Origin: Aeribacillus composti | Lineage (GTDB): Bacteria > Bacillota > Bacilli > Bacillales > Aeribacillaceae | Assembly (NCBI RefSeq): GCF_007827555.1 | Contig: NZ_VISS01000024.1 | Coordinates: forward strand, 1 to 64,000 | Length of the DNA: 64,000 nt | Reading direction: 5' to 3' | Shown: positions 9,125-19,324 of the stretch, piece after piece | Layout of the letters: each line of letters opens with the position of its first letter | How positions within the stretch are numbered: the stretch's first letter is position 1 | Position numbers and translations under genes: made by a program | Notes under the pieces: generated by a model | The model's database searches: none | Seen by the model: only the letters and a program-made list of their open reading frames with translations | What the model was told of the DNA's origin: nothing

Positions 9125-9838
9125 ATGAACAAGAAAAGCATAATGAAATCTTTCATCTCTATCATGTTTGTTTTGCTTTTATCTGGATGTTTATACCCAG
9201 AAGAACGATTACATAAAAATGAAATACCTTATGAAGCGCAAATACAATCCGTGCAAAAAGCAGTAGAACAATATAAAGCTGATACGGAAGGGCTTTTGCC
9301 GATTAAAACGAGAGACAAATCAACGCCTATTTATGAAAAATACCCTATTGATTTCAATCTGTTGATTCCTGAATATTTGCCTGAGCCCCCTGGCACCGCG
9401 TTTGAAAATGGAGGCATTTACTTATATGTTTTAGTCGATGTGGAAAAAAATCCAACCGTAAAGCTGATCGATTTACGAATAGCAGAGGCGATCCGTGAAC
9501 TAAAGATGAGGATCAATGCTCATGAATATCCTCCTTATGAAAAGCAAATAGCGAAAAATGTATTTACACTGAACTATAAAAAGCTAGGATTAAAAGAGCC
9601 TCCTCATGTGAAGAGTCCGTACTCAGGGGAAAATCTTCCGCTTGTGATCGACAACAATCGAGAAGTTTACGTTGATTACAGCTTAGATTTATACCGTGCC
9701 ATTAAGGAATCAAAAAGATCATTCAAAGAGGGGGAAGATATCCGTCATTTGCTAGTAGAAAACTCCCCGTTCGTCCCTGCATTTTCCCTTCCATATACTG
9801 TGAATGAAAAAAATGAACCGGTATTTTTAATAAAATAA
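9125..9838 (+). CDS. yphF: YphF-like lipoprotein
   Basis: A lipoprotein with a basic N-terminus, a hydrophobic core and the lipobox LLSGC, so the cysteine should be lipidated and the protein held on the outer face of the membrane. The mature part is soluble, with no catalytic motif I recognise. ATG 9125 (237 residues) is favoured over GTG 9110 because AGGA lies about eight bases upstream. A strong terminator follows. It lies just before spoIVA, which suggests but does not prove a sporulation link. Confidence 0.82.
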   Translation: MNKKSIMKSFISIMFVLLLSGCLYPEERLHKNEIPYEAQIQSVQKAVEQYKADTEGLLPIKTRDKSTPIYEKYPIDFNLLIPEYLPEPPGTAFENGGIYLYVLVDVEKNPTVKLIDLRIAEAIRELKMRINAHEYPPYEKQIAKNVFTLNYKKLGLKEPPHVKSPYSGENLPLVIDNNREVYVDYSLDLYRAIKESKRSFKEGEDIRHLLVENSPFVPAFSLPYTVNEKNEPVFLIK

Positions 9839-9843
9839 GTCAT

Positions 9844-9892
9844 GAACCTTTTTCTTAAGAATACAATTTAAGAGAAAGGTTCTTTTCTTTTT
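9844..9892 (+). terminator. Strong terminator after yphF
   Basis: GAACCTTTTTCTTAA pairs with TTAAGAGAAAGGTTC around a short loop, followed by a T-rich tract to 9892. Confidence 0.85.
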
Positions 9893-9915
9893 GGAAGAAA
9901 TTCTTTTTTTACAGT

Positions 9916-9943
9916 CATAACTAGATAGGACAACATCATAAAT
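9916..9943 (+). promoter_or_regulatory. Candidate SigmaE promoter of spoIVA
   Basis: CATAACT (9916-9922), a 14-base spacer and CATAAAT (9937-9943) resemble the SigmaE pattern of an ATA-rich -35 and a CATA-type -10. B. subtilis spoIVA is transcribed by SigmaE in the mother cell. Confidence 0.5.
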
Positions 9944-10008
9944 ATGTAATGACTAAAGAATTGTAAATGTATGGATGTTATAAGACTTGAAAGTCGGGAG
10001 GGAATCAC

Positions 10009-11487
10009 TTGGAAAAGGTAGATATTTTCAAAGACATTGCAGAGCGAACTGGCGGCGATATTTATCTAGGGGTCGTTGGTGCAGTTAGAACCGGTAAATC
10101 AACATTCATAAAAAAGTTTATGGAATTAGTTGTTCTTCCCAATATTGAAAATGAAGCGGATAAAGCACGTGCTCAAGATGAGCTCCCTCAGAGCGCAGCA
10201 GGCAAAACCATTATGACAACGGAGCCAAAGTTTGTCCCGAATCAAGCGGTCACCGTCCATGTTGATGAAGGCCTTGATGTCAATATAAGATTAGTAGATT
10301 GCGTAGGATATACAGTGCCTGGTGCAAAGGGATACGAAGATGAAAATGGGCCGAGAATGATCAACACTCCATGGTATGAGGAGCCGATCCCGTTTCATGA
10401 AGCAGCGGAAATTGGCACCCGCAAGGTTATTCAAGACCACTCAACAATCGGTGTAGTCGTCACAACAGACGGTTCAATCGGCGAAATTCCTAGAAAAGAT
10501 TACGTAGAAGCGGAAGAACGAGTAATTGAAGAGTTAAAAGAAGTCGGAAAACCATTTATTATGATTATTAATTCTGTGCATCCTCATCATCCGGATACGG
10601 AGGCTTTAAGAAAAGAATTAAATGAAAAATATGATATTCCAGTTCTTGCTATGAGCGTGGAAAGCATGAGGGAAATTGATGTAACGAATGTATTGAGAGA
10701 AGCGCTTTTCGAATTTCCAGTCTTGGAAGTCAATGTGAATTTGCCCAGCTGGGTGATGGTGCTGAGAGAAGATCATTGGCTTCGCACGAGCTATCAAGAA
10801 ACGGTGAAGGAAACAGTAAAAGATATCAAACGTCTGCGTGATGTCAATCAAGTTGTCCAGCAGTTCAGTGAGTATGATTTTATTGAGCGGGCTGGACTAG
10901 CTGGTATTCAAATGGGCCAAGGGATTGCGGAGATCGATTTGTTTGCGCCGGATGAGCTGTACGATCAAATTTTAAAAGAAGTTGTCGGTGTTGAAATACG
11001 CGGGAAGGATCATCTGCTTGAGCTCATGCAAAATTTTGCACACGCTAAGGCGGAATACGATCAAGTAGCCGATGCTTTAAAAATGGTAAAACAGACAGGT
11101 TACGGCATAGCAGCACCGGCTTTATCAGATATGAGTCTGGATGAACCGGAAATTATCCGCCAAGGATCGAGATTCGGCGTCCGGCTCAAAGCAGTCGCAC
11201 CTTCCATTCATATGATTAAAGTAGATGTTGAATCTGAATTTGCGCCGATCATTGGCACAGAAAAACAAAGTGAAGAGCTTGTGCGTTATTTAATGCAAGA
11301 TTTTGAAGAAAATCCTTTGTCCATATGGAATTCCGATATATTCGGAAGAAGCTTAAGCTCGATCGTCAGAGAAGGAATACAAGCAAAATTGTCGTTGATG
11401 CCTGAAAATGCCCGCTACAAATTAAAAGAAACATTGGAAAGAATCATCAACGAGGGGTCAGGCGGGCTCATAGCAATCATATTATAA
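10009..11487 (+). CDS. spoIVA: Spore coat morphogenetic ATPase SpoIVA
   Basis: SpoIVA forms the basement layer of the spore coat on the outer forespore membrane; it hydrolyses ATP to polymerise irreversibly. The Walker A motif GAVRTGKS ends near residue 31 (K30), in an N-terminal TRAFAC-type NTPase domain. The C-terminal region mediates contact with SpoVM. Length 492 residues equals B. subtilis SpoIVA. It starts at TTG 10009 with GGGAGGG about nine bases upstream. The gene is intact although the coat genes behind it (cotB, cotH) have decayed. Confidence 0.98.
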   Translation: MEKVDIFKDIAERTGGDIYLGVVGAVRTGKSTFIKKFMELVVLPNIENEADKARAQDELPQSAAGKTIMTTEPKFVPNQAVTVHVDEGLDVNIRLVDCVGYTVPGAKGYEDENGPRMINTPWYEEPIPFHEAAEIGTRKVIQDHSTIGVVVTTDGSIGEIPRKDYVEAEERVIEELKEVGKPFIMIINSVHPHHPDTEALRKELNEKYDIPVLAMSVESMREIDVTNVLREALFEFPVLEVNVNLPSWVMVLREDHWLRTSYQETVKETVKDIKRLRDVNQVVQQFSEYDFIERAGLAGIQMGQGIAEIDLFAPDELYDQILKEVVGVEIRGKDHLLELMQNFAHAKAEYDQVADALKMVKQTGYGIAAPALSDMSLDEPEIIRQGSRFGVRLKAVAPSIHMIKVDVESEFAPIIGTEKQSEELVRYLMQDFEENPLSIWNSDIFGRSLSSIVREGIQAKLSLMPENARYKLKETLERIINEGSGGLIAIIL

Positions 11488-11497
11488 AAGATCAAAA

Positions 11498-11619
11498 GGG
11501 GCTGTCCAGAAAGTCAAATCCGTATTGAAAACAAAAAATCATAAACATCGATATATCAACGTTTCTAAAACATTAATGGGGGCGTCAATAAGCAAAAAAA
11601 CGACTTATTAGACACCCCC
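11498..11619 (+). mobile_element. 122-bp MITE-like element, copy A
   Basis: This segment matches 42360-42482 in inverse orientation along nearly its whole length. The ends form an imperfect terminal inverted repeat (GGGGCTGTCCAGAAAGTC at one end; GACTTATTAGACACCCCC at the other). No coding capacity is seen. An internal hairpin at 11578-11619 followed by TTTTTTT could act as the spoIVA terminator. Confidence 0.8.
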
Positions 11620-11639
11620 GTTGTTTTTTTCACAAGGGG

Positions 11640-11674
11640 CAAACGAGTGAGCCCTGTTTTTTTTTTTTTTTTTG
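11640..11674 (+). terminator. Possible weak terminator with a long T run
   Basis: A short GGGC/GCCC stem (about 11637-11655) precedes an uninterrupted run of more than 15 T. The run is unusual for this window. Confidence 0.4.
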
Positions 11675-11744
11675 ACAAGAAGTTCTGCCCTGCGTTTTCC
11701 GGCCTTTGAAAAGACACATCATTTTTTTTAAAAGGTTAAACAAC

Positions 11745-12069
11745 TTAGCGAAAAAACCGAATTTGAAGGTATTCGTACTGAAATAATTTTATTAGGCGGC
11801 GGAAGCTGTCGCTTTTCGAAGCGTTTTGTCCAACATCTTCCAGTCGTAAAGGTTTGAAATTTGTCTTAGAATTTTCTGTAATGCTTTTAATGTGTTTCAA
11901 TTGGTAGTAAACAACATTGTTTGATTCGAATAAATAGAGGGCCAAATAATCAGTTTTTACATCAAGCAAGCAAACCGCTTTTGCTTTCAGGACCGCCTCT
12001 ATTCACCTTAATCATTTTTCCAACAAGCGACTTTACATATTGATAAAATTTTTCTCCAGCTGCAGTCAT
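11745..12069 (-). pseudogene. cotB: Decayed 5' fragment of spore coat protein gene cotB
   Basis: The fragment begins at ATG 12069 behind GGGAGG. It encodes KVNRGGPESKSGLLA, then a frameshift near 11964 moves to a frame reading DVKTDYLALYL, later VVYYQLKHIKSITE. B. subtilis CotB has the same order: RGGPESKKG, a DYIAL segment, then IYYQLEHVKSITE. After about 75 codons the likeness fades and the rest (other RGGPE repeats, serine-rich tail) is missing. CotB is an outer spore coat protein that CotH phosphorylates; a cotH pseudogene lies directly upstream. The fragment cannot yield a normal CotB. Confidence 0.75.
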
Positions 12070-12205
12070 TTTCTTTAACCTCCCTTGGCATTCAACCATA
12101 CAGGTCAATCATAATGTATTTATACGTTCAAAATGGGAGAAAGCAACAGAACATTTACCCAATTCATGAAAAATAAGCGATCGCCTATTTGCGTCGTTCA
12201 ACTTG

Positions 12206-13283
12206 CTAAAACATTAAATGTGAAGCGATAAATTGATTTCTTTTCGAGATAAAATCGAGAATTTGTGAAGGCTGTTGATTAAATTCGTCAAGGGTATATT
12301 GGAAATAAGGATCTTTGCTAATAAACTTTTTCACTTGTTCATAATAACCGTATACAGCATCTATCAAATTTTTTACCGTAAATTGATGTTGTATAGTGTC
12401 ATATAAAAGTTGTTGGTAAAGTTTTTTATACTTTTGGGCGTCTAGCAGCCTTGCCGTTAAAGTGTTAAATCCTTCTACCCGAACATAGTCATGTCGAATT
12501 TTTTCTCCGTTGACATCAATTCCTCATGTCGCATCGTAATCCCAGGGAATAATATGAAAACGGCTTGTTTCTCCATGTAAGTAAAGTGCGTAATTGTGAA
12601 CAAAACCATCGTAATTTTGTGTGCAAATAACACCTGTCAGCCATTTTAATATTGCTCCACGTCTAAATATTGTTCAATTTCTTCAGAAAATTGGGACGAA
12701 TTGCTTGTATTAACAAAATAAATAAATTGTTCGAACTTACTAAAATCGTCATTTTCCCCGTATTTTAGCTCATATCCTTGTGATAAGCTTTTTTTTACCT
12801 TTTGGTCTAAATCGCTGTATAACGAAAAATTAGCATCACCATCTATTGCATAAAAAATTGGGCCTTTAGGCAGTTTTCTTTTTGCTAAAAAATCTTCATT
12901 GACGGATTCAAGGCGTAAATAAATGCCTTGATGGATTCTATTGATCGATAAAAGGGTGAATTTTGTTTCGGGGACGTATACTCCTATACGGTCGAAAAAA
13001 TAATAAGAAAGCTTATTGCGAATCAGTGAAGGATCAAAATATTCCGCATTTAAATGAAATTCCTTTTCGTTATTGTATTGTGAAGGACGGTAATATTTTA
13101 TAAAAAAAGATTTTTTTTCGCTTTTCTAGTATGAGAGCCACGATACATTATATCCGCATCGATCTTCTTCTTCCCTAAATAAACCATGCCGGGAACTCCG
13201 TCTTCATCCCATTTATTTTTTTGTAAAAAAAGCAAATCTTTCGGATGAATGTATAAGGAAATTTTCTCCAAGTCTTTTTCCAT
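12206..13283 (-). pseudogene. cotH: Disrupted spore coat protein kinase gene cotH
   Basis: Conceptual translation from ATG 13283 (AGAGGG upstream) gives a CotH kinase-family protein. It opens with IHPKDLLFLQKNKWDEDG and IMYRGSHTRK, continues with KEFHLNAEYFDPSLIRNK, then [32 protein letters not shown] and IIPWDYDAT. At least three lesions are visible. There is a frameshift in the A-rich run near 13105-13120, a one-base loss near 12650 (TAT TAA where a TTA codon is expected), and TGA near 12525 in place of the conserved Trp after DYDAT. In B. subtilis CotH phosphorylates CotB and CotG. Here it must be inactive unless sequencing errors explain all three. Confidence 0.85.
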
Positions 13284-13439
13284 TTGATCCCTCTTTCCAC
13301 TGTTTTTCATTTAAATAGTATGAATGTGGATAAAACATGCCACTGTTGGCAAACGCACATTTTTTTAACGATTTAAAGGTCCAAACGAATTAATGTAAAG
13401 ACACATATGCTATACAAAATAAAAGGGGAGGGCAGAATA

Positions 13440-13708
13440 GTGATTTCCGAAAAAGTGATTAAAGAAGCATTTCATAGCGGGGAAGAAAAGGGTTGAAACA
13501 TTTTTATTTCCAAGAACCTGAAGGAAGAAGAAGATCGGATAAAACAAGCGGCAGCCGGGATTTTAAACATACGAAAAGAAAAAGAATTCGGCGCTTTGAA
13601 AACGGAAATATGTGGGAGCTGCGTTTTCAAATGATGGAAGGGTTGACTGCTCATGCAGTCTCCCTATATTGTTTTGGCGAACTTTTTGCCAAATCGATTG
13701 AAAAATGA
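13440..13708 (+). pseudogene. Possible broken small gene upstream of hbs
   Basis: A very good ribosome site (AAGGGGAGGG) precedes GTG 13440, which opens only 18 codons. Protein-like sequence then continues in other frames: KNLKEEEDRIKQAAAGIL near 13510-13570 and MWELRFQMMEGLTAHAVSLY towards 13708. This looks like one small gene with two frameshifts. I do not recognise the family. Confidence 0.35.
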
Positions 13709-13826
13709 CTGAAATTAATAGAATTGTGCTTGATTCTGCCATTATTGTTATGATAATCTTTTTACAGAAATTCTTCTCTCATAAGGATGAATCATCCTTT
13801 GCAACCAATTTGAAAATGAAAAACTG

Positions 13827-13855
13827 TTGAAATGAAATATTGTTTCATTTATGAT
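13827..13855 (+). promoter_or_regulatory. Upstream SigmaA promoter of hbs
   Basis: TTGAAA (13827-13832), 17-base spacer, TATGAT (13850-13855). The hbs gene is strongly expressed in Bacillus and has more than one promoter in B. subtilis. Confidence 0.65.
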
Positions 13856-13893
13856 AAGCTAGTCACCAACTTCTTGTTGTTGCATGTATAGAA

Positions 13894-13922
13894 TTCTTAA
13901 AAGCTGTGAAGAAATGTATAAT
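13894..13922 (+). promoter_or_regulatory. Downstream promoter of hbs
   Basis: A perfect TATAAT at 13917-13922 with a weak -35 (TTCTTA, 13894-13899) at 17-base spacing, about 45 bases before the start codon. Confidence 0.5.
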
Positions 13923-13967
13923 AGCTGGATTTTCATGAAACTTTTTTGGGAGGAGGTGAAACATTAA

Positions 13968-14246
13968 ATGAACAAAACAGAATTAATCAACGCTGTAGCA
14001 GAAGCTAGCGAATTATCCAAAAAGGATGCAACGAAAGCTGTAGATGCTGTTTTCGATACAATTTTAGAATCTTTGAAAAAAGGTGACAAAGTTCAACTCA
14101 TCGGTTTTGGAAACTTTGAAGTGCGTGAGCGTTCAGCGCGCAAAGGTCGCAATCCTCAAACTGGTGAAGAAATTGAAATTCCGGCAAGCAAAGTGCCTGC
14201 GTTTAAACCAGGCAAAGCTCTTAAAGATGCAGTTGCTGGCAAGTAA
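13968..14246 (+). CDS. hbs: DNA-binding protein HU (HBsu)
   Basis: HU is the abundant histone-like protein that bends and compacts the nucleoid as a dimer. The 92-residue sequence shows the family signature [20 protein letters not shown] in the beta-arm region at about residues 46-65, and the C-terminal [11 protein letters not shown] helix. GGGAGGAGGTG lies eight bases before ATG 13968. It stands alone between its own promoters and a terminator. Confidence 0.98.
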   Translation: MNKTELINAVAEASELSKKDATKAVDAVFDTILESLKKGDKVQLIGFGNFEVRERSARKGRNPQTGEEIEIPASKVPAFKPGKALKDAVAGK

Positions 14247-14314
14247 TGAAATGAACGCACACAATTAAGAAATGAGTAGCGACTACATATGCTCGCTGCA
14301 TTTCTTCACAGAAT

Positions 14315-14336
14315 AAGCCCCTTTTTGGGGCTTTTC
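14315..14336 (+). terminator. hbs terminator
   Basis: AAGCCCC, a five-T loop and GGGGCTT, followed by T residues. Confidence 0.85.
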
Positions 14337-14473
14337 CTATTTAGGCGAGATTGTTCAAAGGTTTTATTGAAAAGATTTCTGTTCTATTTGCGGGAAAGGA
14401 AGCTTCATTTTGCTTTTTTTTCATTAATTGTGCTAGAATCGGTATGAATGAATGACAATAGGAGGAGCCGAGT

Positions 14474-15040
14474 ATGCCAAAAATTAATAAAGAGCAAATA
14501 GAACAGGCAGTACGTTTAATTATAGAAGCTATAGGGGAGGATCCTAATAGGGAAGGATTGGCTGATACACCTAAGCGGGTTGCCAATATGTATGAGGAAA
14601 TTTTTTCAGGTATAAATCAGGATCCTAAAGAATATTTTCAAACCGTATTTGAAGAGGATCATGAAGAGCTTGTTTTAGTAAAGGATATTCAATTTTTTTC
14701 AATGTGCGAACACCATCTAGTTCCTTTTTTCGGTAAAGTACATATTGCATACATACCAAAAGGCGGCAAAGTGACTGGACTAAGCAAACTAGCCCGCGCT
14801 GTTGAAGCGGTTGTAAAAAAACCACAGCTGCAAGAACGGATTACATCAACGATTGCCGACAGCATAGTCGAATCATTGGATCCTCACGGTGTGATGGTTG
14901 TTGTTGAAGCGGAGCATATGTGCATGACAATGCGCGGAGTGAAAAAGCCTGGATCAATCACTGTAACGTCAGCAGTCAGAGGATGTTTTTTGAATGATGC
15001 TGCGGCAAGAAGCGAAGTGCTGTCATTAATAAAAAAATAA
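14474..15040 (+). CDS. folE: GTP cyclohydrolase I
   Basis: FolE (MtrA in B. subtilis) converts GTP to 7,8-dihydroneopterin triphosphate, the first step of folate synthesis, as a zinc enzyme. Zinc and active-site motifs are present: MCEHHLVPF near residue 76 and a CMTMRGV motif near residue 146. Length 188 residues is normal. AGGAGG lies about seven bases before ATG 14474. It is followed 17 bases later by mtrB, so folate synthesis and the tryptophan regulator TRAP are co-transcribed, as in B. subtilis. Confidence 0.97.
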   Translation: MPKINKEQIEQAVRLIIEAIGEDPNREGLADTPKRVANMYEEIFSGINQDPKEYFQTVFEEDHEELVLVKDIQFFSMCEHHLVPFFGKVHIAYIPKGGKVTGLSKLARAVEAVVKKPQLQERITSTIADSIVESLDPHGVMVVVEAEHMCMTMRGVKKPGSITVTSAVRGCFLNDAAARSEVLSLIKK

Positions 15041-15057
15041 ACGGTAGGTGTTGATAG

Positions 15058-15285
15058 ATGAATCCGAATCAAAATGATTATGTGGTTATTAAAGCAATTG
15101 AAGATGGCGTCAATGTGATTGGTTTGACAAGAGGTTCCGATACTAGGTTCCACCATTCCGAAAAGCTTGATAAAGGAGAAGTAATGATTGCTCAATTTAC
15201 GGAACACACTTCTGCCATTAAAATTCGCGGCAAGGCGCTTATTCAAACAAGCTATGGAGAGATTGAGAGCGGCGAGAGAAAATAA
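15058..15285 (+). CDS. mtrB: Tryptophan RNA-binding attenuation protein TRAP
   Basis: TRAP is an 11-subunit ring that binds tryptophan and then wraps RNA containing eleven (G/U)AG triplets. The 75-residue sequence keeps the family core: tryptophan-pocket segments near residues 25-35 and 44-54 ([11 protein letters not shown]) and the RNA-contacting KIRGKAL segment. The expected target lies in this same window at 22030-22099, upstream of trpE. AGGTG lies a few bases before ATG 15058. No anti-TRAP gene is seen here. Confidence 0.97.
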   Translation: MNPNQNDYVVIKAIEDGVNVIGLTRGSDTRFHHSEKLDKGEVMIAQFTEHTSAIKIRGKALIQTSYGEIESGERK

Positions 15286-15310
15286 GCAGGATTTCTGCTT
15301 TTACTTTTTC
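15284..15310 (+). terminator. Terminator after mtrB
   Basis: AAGCAG (15284-15289) and CTGCTT (15295-15300) form a short stem followed by a T-rich tract. Confidence 0.65.
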
Positions 15311-15338
15311 GACAAAGCCTAATGAAAAAATGTGGTTA

Positions 15339-15347
15339 TGATATAAT
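15339..15347 (+). promoter_or_regulatory. Extended -10 promoter for the hepS operon
   Basis: TGATATAAT contains a perfect TATAAT (15342-15347) with the TG extension. No good -35 is seen. It lies about 50 bases before hepS. Confidence 0.5.
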
Positions 15348-15398
15348 AAAATTTGTAAATGTTAGTATAGAGATATATGGGGGACAAGGGTGATAATG

Positions 15399-16175
15399 AT
15401 GGAAATCTATCAAAAGCTGGAGCAAATAAAACGTTCGCTAGACCAATATTTTTCACATCCTGTGCTTAAACAATATATTCAAAAGCCTGTAATTGATGAA
15501 GACAAGCTGCTATTGTTTTACGCGCTTTTTGAAGAAGCGGAAATAGCAGATGAAAAGAAGGAAAAATATGTTGTGACCGCCATGCTTGTTCAATCAGCCC
15601 TTGATACCCATGATTTAGTAACGACAACGGAATGTGAAAATAAGAAGCTTTTTGTTGAAAGACAATTAAATGTCATTGCAGGTGATTATTTCAGCGGACT
15701 ATATTATTTTATTCTTTCTGAAATTCAAGACTTGAAAATGGTTCGTGCGCTTGCAACCGCGATTAAAGAAATTAATGAGCATAAAATTCGTCTTTACGAC
15801 CGAAGCTGCCAGTCGATTGAAGCAATAGTCGAAAGCATCGTCATTGTGGAAACCGCGTTATTTCAACGGATCGGAGAGCATTTTCAAATTGAGACGTGGC
15901 CGGAAATTTCCAAAACATATTTAACATATAAACGTTTATGTGAAGAAAAACATAAATACGATAAAAATAGCCAGTCCGTTTTAACACAATTTCAAAAGAA
16001 ATCTAAAAGCCCGATTGATTTAGTTGGAACTTTCATAGAATGCTGCAATCATTATTTCTGGGAAATTAATAAACTGTTGGAAAAAAGTCTGAAATATTCG
16101 CCTGCCGTAAAACAATTTATTATGAACCGAATTCATGTATTACGGTTTTCGCATATGATAGTGGAGGAAGGTTAA
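15399..16175 (+). CDS. hepS: Heptaprenyl diphosphate synthase component I
   Basis: HepS is the small, non-catalytic subunit of heptaprenyl diphosphate synthase and sets the chain length for menaquinone-7. The family segment LVQSALDTHDLVTT is near residue 63 and GDYFSGLYY is near residue 94. It has no aspartate-rich motif, as expected. Start at ATG 15399 aligns with other HepS proteins; GTG 15390 and ATG 15396 are alternatives. It forms an operon with menG and hepT (gerC operon of B. subtilis), four bases apart from menG. Confidence 0.92.
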   Translation: MEIYQKLEQIKRSLDQYFSHPVLKQYIQKPVIDEDKLLLFYALFEEAEIADEKKEKYVVTAMLVQSALDTHDLVTTTECENKKLFVERQLNVIAGDYFSGLYYFILSEIQDLKMVRALATAIKEINEHKIRLYDRSCQSIEAIVESIVIVETALFQRIGEHFQIETWPEISKTYLTYKRLCEEKHKYDKNSQSVLTQFQKKSKSPIDLVGTFIECCNHYFWEINKLLEKSLKYSPAVKQFIMNRIHVLRFSHMIVEEG

Positions 16176-16178
16176 AAA

Positions 16179-16904
16179 ATGCAGCAATCGAAAGAAGAAC
16201 GTGTGCACCGCGTATTTGAAAAAATTTATAAAAATTATGACCGGATGAATTCTGTGATTAGCTTTAATCGTCATATTGCATGGCGAAAAGAAACGATGCG
16301 GAGAATGAATGTGAAAAAAGGTTCCTACGCACTCGATGTTTGCTGCGGAACGGGGGACTGGACGCTTGCGCTCGGGGAAGCAGTCGGGCAAAACGGAAAG
16401 GTCATAGGACTTGATTTTAGCCAAAATATGTTAAGCATCGGTGAGGAAAAGGCAAAGGAAAGACAATTTTCCAATATTTCATTTATTCACGGCAATGCGA
16501 TGGATTTGCCGTTTCCTGAAAACGAGTTTGATTATGTGACCATCGGGTTTGGCCTCAGAAATGTTCCTGATTATATGCAGGTTCTATCGGAAATGTACCG
16601 CGTATTGAAACCCGGAGGAATGGTAGTTTGTTTGGAGACATCACAGCCGACCTTGATTGGCTTCAAACAGCTTTACTATTTTTATTTTCGCTTTATCATG
16701 CCTTTATTCGGCAAGATATTTGCTAAAAGCTATGAAGAATATTCTTGGCTGCAGGAGTCCGCGCGTCAATTTCCTGGCATGAAAGAGCTGAAAAAAATGT
16801 TCGAGCAAACTGGTTTTATAAATGTAGAAGTGAAGCCATTTACAGGCGGTGTTGCAGCAATGCACTTAGGTTATAAACCGAAATTGGAAACAAAGGTGAA
16901 ATAA
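16179..16904 (+). CDS. menG: Demethylmenaquinone methyltransferase
   Basis: MenG (UbiE family) methylates demethylmenaquinone with S-adenosylmethionine, the last step of menaquinone synthesis. The SAM-binding motif is seen as [15 protein letters not shown] near residue 50, and the family signature GFGLRNVPD near residue 127. Length 241 residues is normal. It lies between the two heptaprenyl diphosphate synthase subunit genes, so side chain synthesis and ring methylation are made together. Confidence 0.96.
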   Translation: MQQSKEERVHRVFEKIYKNYDRMNSVISFNRHIAWRKETMRRMNVKKGSYALDVCCGTGDWTLALGEAVGQNGKVIGLDFSQNMLSIGEEKAKERQFSNISFIHGNAMDLPFPENEFDYVTIGFGLRNVPDYMQVLSEMYRVLKPGGMVVCLETSQPTLIGFKQLYYFYFRFIMPLFGKIFAKSYEEYSWLQESARQFPGMKELKKMFEQTGFINVEVKPFTGGVAAMHLGYKPKLETKVK

Positions 16905-17867
16905 ATGAAGTTAAAATCATTCTATTCCTTTTTAACAAAAGACCTTGAAGTGATTGAAAATGAATTGCTGTCTTCCGTACAAACAAAAGATCCGTTAATA
17001 CGTGAAGCCGGGATTCATCTTCTTCAAGCAGGGGGAAAACGGATTCGCCCTGTTTTTGTATTGTTGTCAGGAATGTTCGGAGATTATAACATTGACCGTA
17101 TGAAACCGGTTGCCGTCGCTTTAGAGCTGATTCACAGCGCCTCATTGGTACACGATGACGTCATCGACAATGCTGAGCTGCGAAGAGGAAAACCAACAGT
17201 TAATGCAAAATGGGACAATCGCATTGCCATGTATGTTGGAGATTACTTATTCGCACGGGCTCTTGAAATCATAACAGAGCTGGACGAGCCGCTTATTCAC
17301 CGAGTTCTTTCGAAAGCTCTTGTTGAACTCTGTTTAGGAGAAATCGAACAAATCAACGATAAATACAATTTTGATCAGTCTTATCGGACGTATGTCAAAC
17401 GAATTAAAAGAAAAACAGCTTTATTAATTGCTGTCAGCTGCCAATTGGGCGCTCTTGCCTCCGGCGCTCCAGAATCCGTTTGTAAAAAGCTTTATTTGTA
17501 CGGTTATTATGTTGGAATTTCGTATCAAATTATTGACGATCTTTTAGATTTTACCTCTACGGAAGAAGAGCTTGGAAAACCAGTTGGGAGCGATTTACTT
17601 CAAGGAAACATTACCCTTCCTGTTTTGTTTGCCATGCAAAATGAAGAATTAAGAAAAAAAATTGTCAAAATCAATAATCAAACAACTGCTGAAGAAATCA
17701 AGCCGATTATTTATGAAATTAAAAAATCAAGAGCAATCGAACAGTCAATGAATATTAGTGACCGCTATTTGCAGAAGAGCTTTCATCAATTGGAAGGCCT
17801 CAAGCACGGGAAAGCGCGAACTTCGCTATACAATATTGCCAAATATATTGGAAAAAGGAAATTTTAG
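16905..17867 (+). CDS. hepT: Heptaprenyl diphosphate synthase component II
   Basis: HepT is the catalytic subunit that adds isopentenyl units to make the C35 side chain of menaquinone-7. The first aspartate-rich motif DDVID is at residues 84-88 and the second, DDLLD, is near residue 211. The GGKRIRP substrate-binding segment is at 43-49. Length 320 residues matches. ATG 16905 follows the menG stop directly. Confidence 0.96.
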   Translation: MKLKSFYSFLTKDLEVIENELLSSVQTKDPLIREAGIHLLQAGGKRIRPVFVLLSGMFGDYNIDRMKPVAVALELIHSASLVHDDVIDNAELRRGKPTVNAKWDNRIAMYVGDYLFARALEIITELDEPLIHRVLSKALVELCLGEIEQINDKYNFDQSYRTYVKRIKRKTALLIAVSCQLGALASGAPESVCKKLYLYGYYVGISYQIIDDLLDFTSTEEELGKPVGSDLLQGNITLPVLFAMQNEELRKKIVKINNQTTAEEIKPIIYEIKKSRAIEQSMNISDRYLQKSFHQLEGLKHGKARTSLYNIAKYIGKRKF

Positions 17868-17951
17868 TTTGCGTAACCGCTTTAATAATGATACTATTTT
17901 CTTGTGGATTTTGTACTTATACATAAAGAAATTTTCGAGGTGGATGTGTTG

Positions 17952-18398
17952 ATGGAAAAGACGTTTTTAATGGTAAAGCCTGATGGTGTACAACGGCAGC
18001 TGATTGGACAAATCGTTTCAAGATTTGAGCAAAAAGGGCTGAAGCTTATCGGTGCAAAATTAATGAAAATCTCTGAAGAATTGGCCCAGCAGCATTATGG
18101 AGAACATAAAGAAAAGCCTTTTTTCAATGAACTCGTTCAATTCATCACTTCAGGACCGGTTTTTGCAATGGTTTGGGAAGGCGAAAATGCAATCGAAATT
18201 GCCCGTCAAATGATGGGAAAAACCAATCCAAAGGATGCCCTTTCTGGAACAATTCGCGGCGATTTTGGTTTAACAGTAGGGAAGAATGTAATTCACGGTT
18301 CTGATTCACCTGAAAGCGCTGAGCGGGAAATTCAATTGTTTTTTAAAGCTGAAGAGCTTGTAGAATATGACCGTGAAATTGATGCATGGATCTATTAA
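17952..18398 (+). CDS. ndk: Nucleoside diphosphate kinase
   Basis: Ndk balances nucleoside triphosphate pools by moving the gamma phosphate through a histidine. The active-site motif NVIHGSD is near residue 113; the N-terminal [11 protein letters not shown] is intact. ATG 17952 (148 residues) is chosen because CGAGGTGG lies about nine bases upstream; longer frames have no ribosome site. The gene follows hepT and precedes cheR, as in B. subtilis. A perfect terminator follows. Confidence 0.97.
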   Translation: MEKTFLMVKPDGVQRQLIGQIVSRFEQKGLKLIGAKLMKISEELAQQHYGEHKEKPFFNELVQFITSGPVFAMVWEGENAIEIARQMMGKTNPKDALSGTIRGDFGLTVGKNVIHGSDSPESAEREIQLFFKAEELVEYDREIDAWIY

Positions 18399-18404
18399 CA
18401 TCTG

Positions 18405-19243
<839 letters not shown>

Positions 19244-19292
19244 CAATAGCAAAGATCTTTCTATTCAAACAAAAAATCTTATGGTATAGTTA

Positions 19293-19324
19293 CGTAAAAG
19301 CATAAAAGCGTAAAAGCGTTAAAG
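19293..19324 (+). repeat. Four tandem 8-bp units before aroC
   Basis: CGTAAAAG, CATAAAAG, CGTAAAAG and CGTTAAAG follow one another directly, 25 bases before the aroC start. A TATAGT hexamer just upstream (19285-19290) could be a -10 box, which would place the repeats in the 5' leader or at the start point. Confidence 0.7.

Noticed and set aside
16179-17867. Small forward frame 17758-17952 across the hepT end as a separate gene
   Set aside because: It is an out-of-frame shadow of hepT that runs into the ndk leader.
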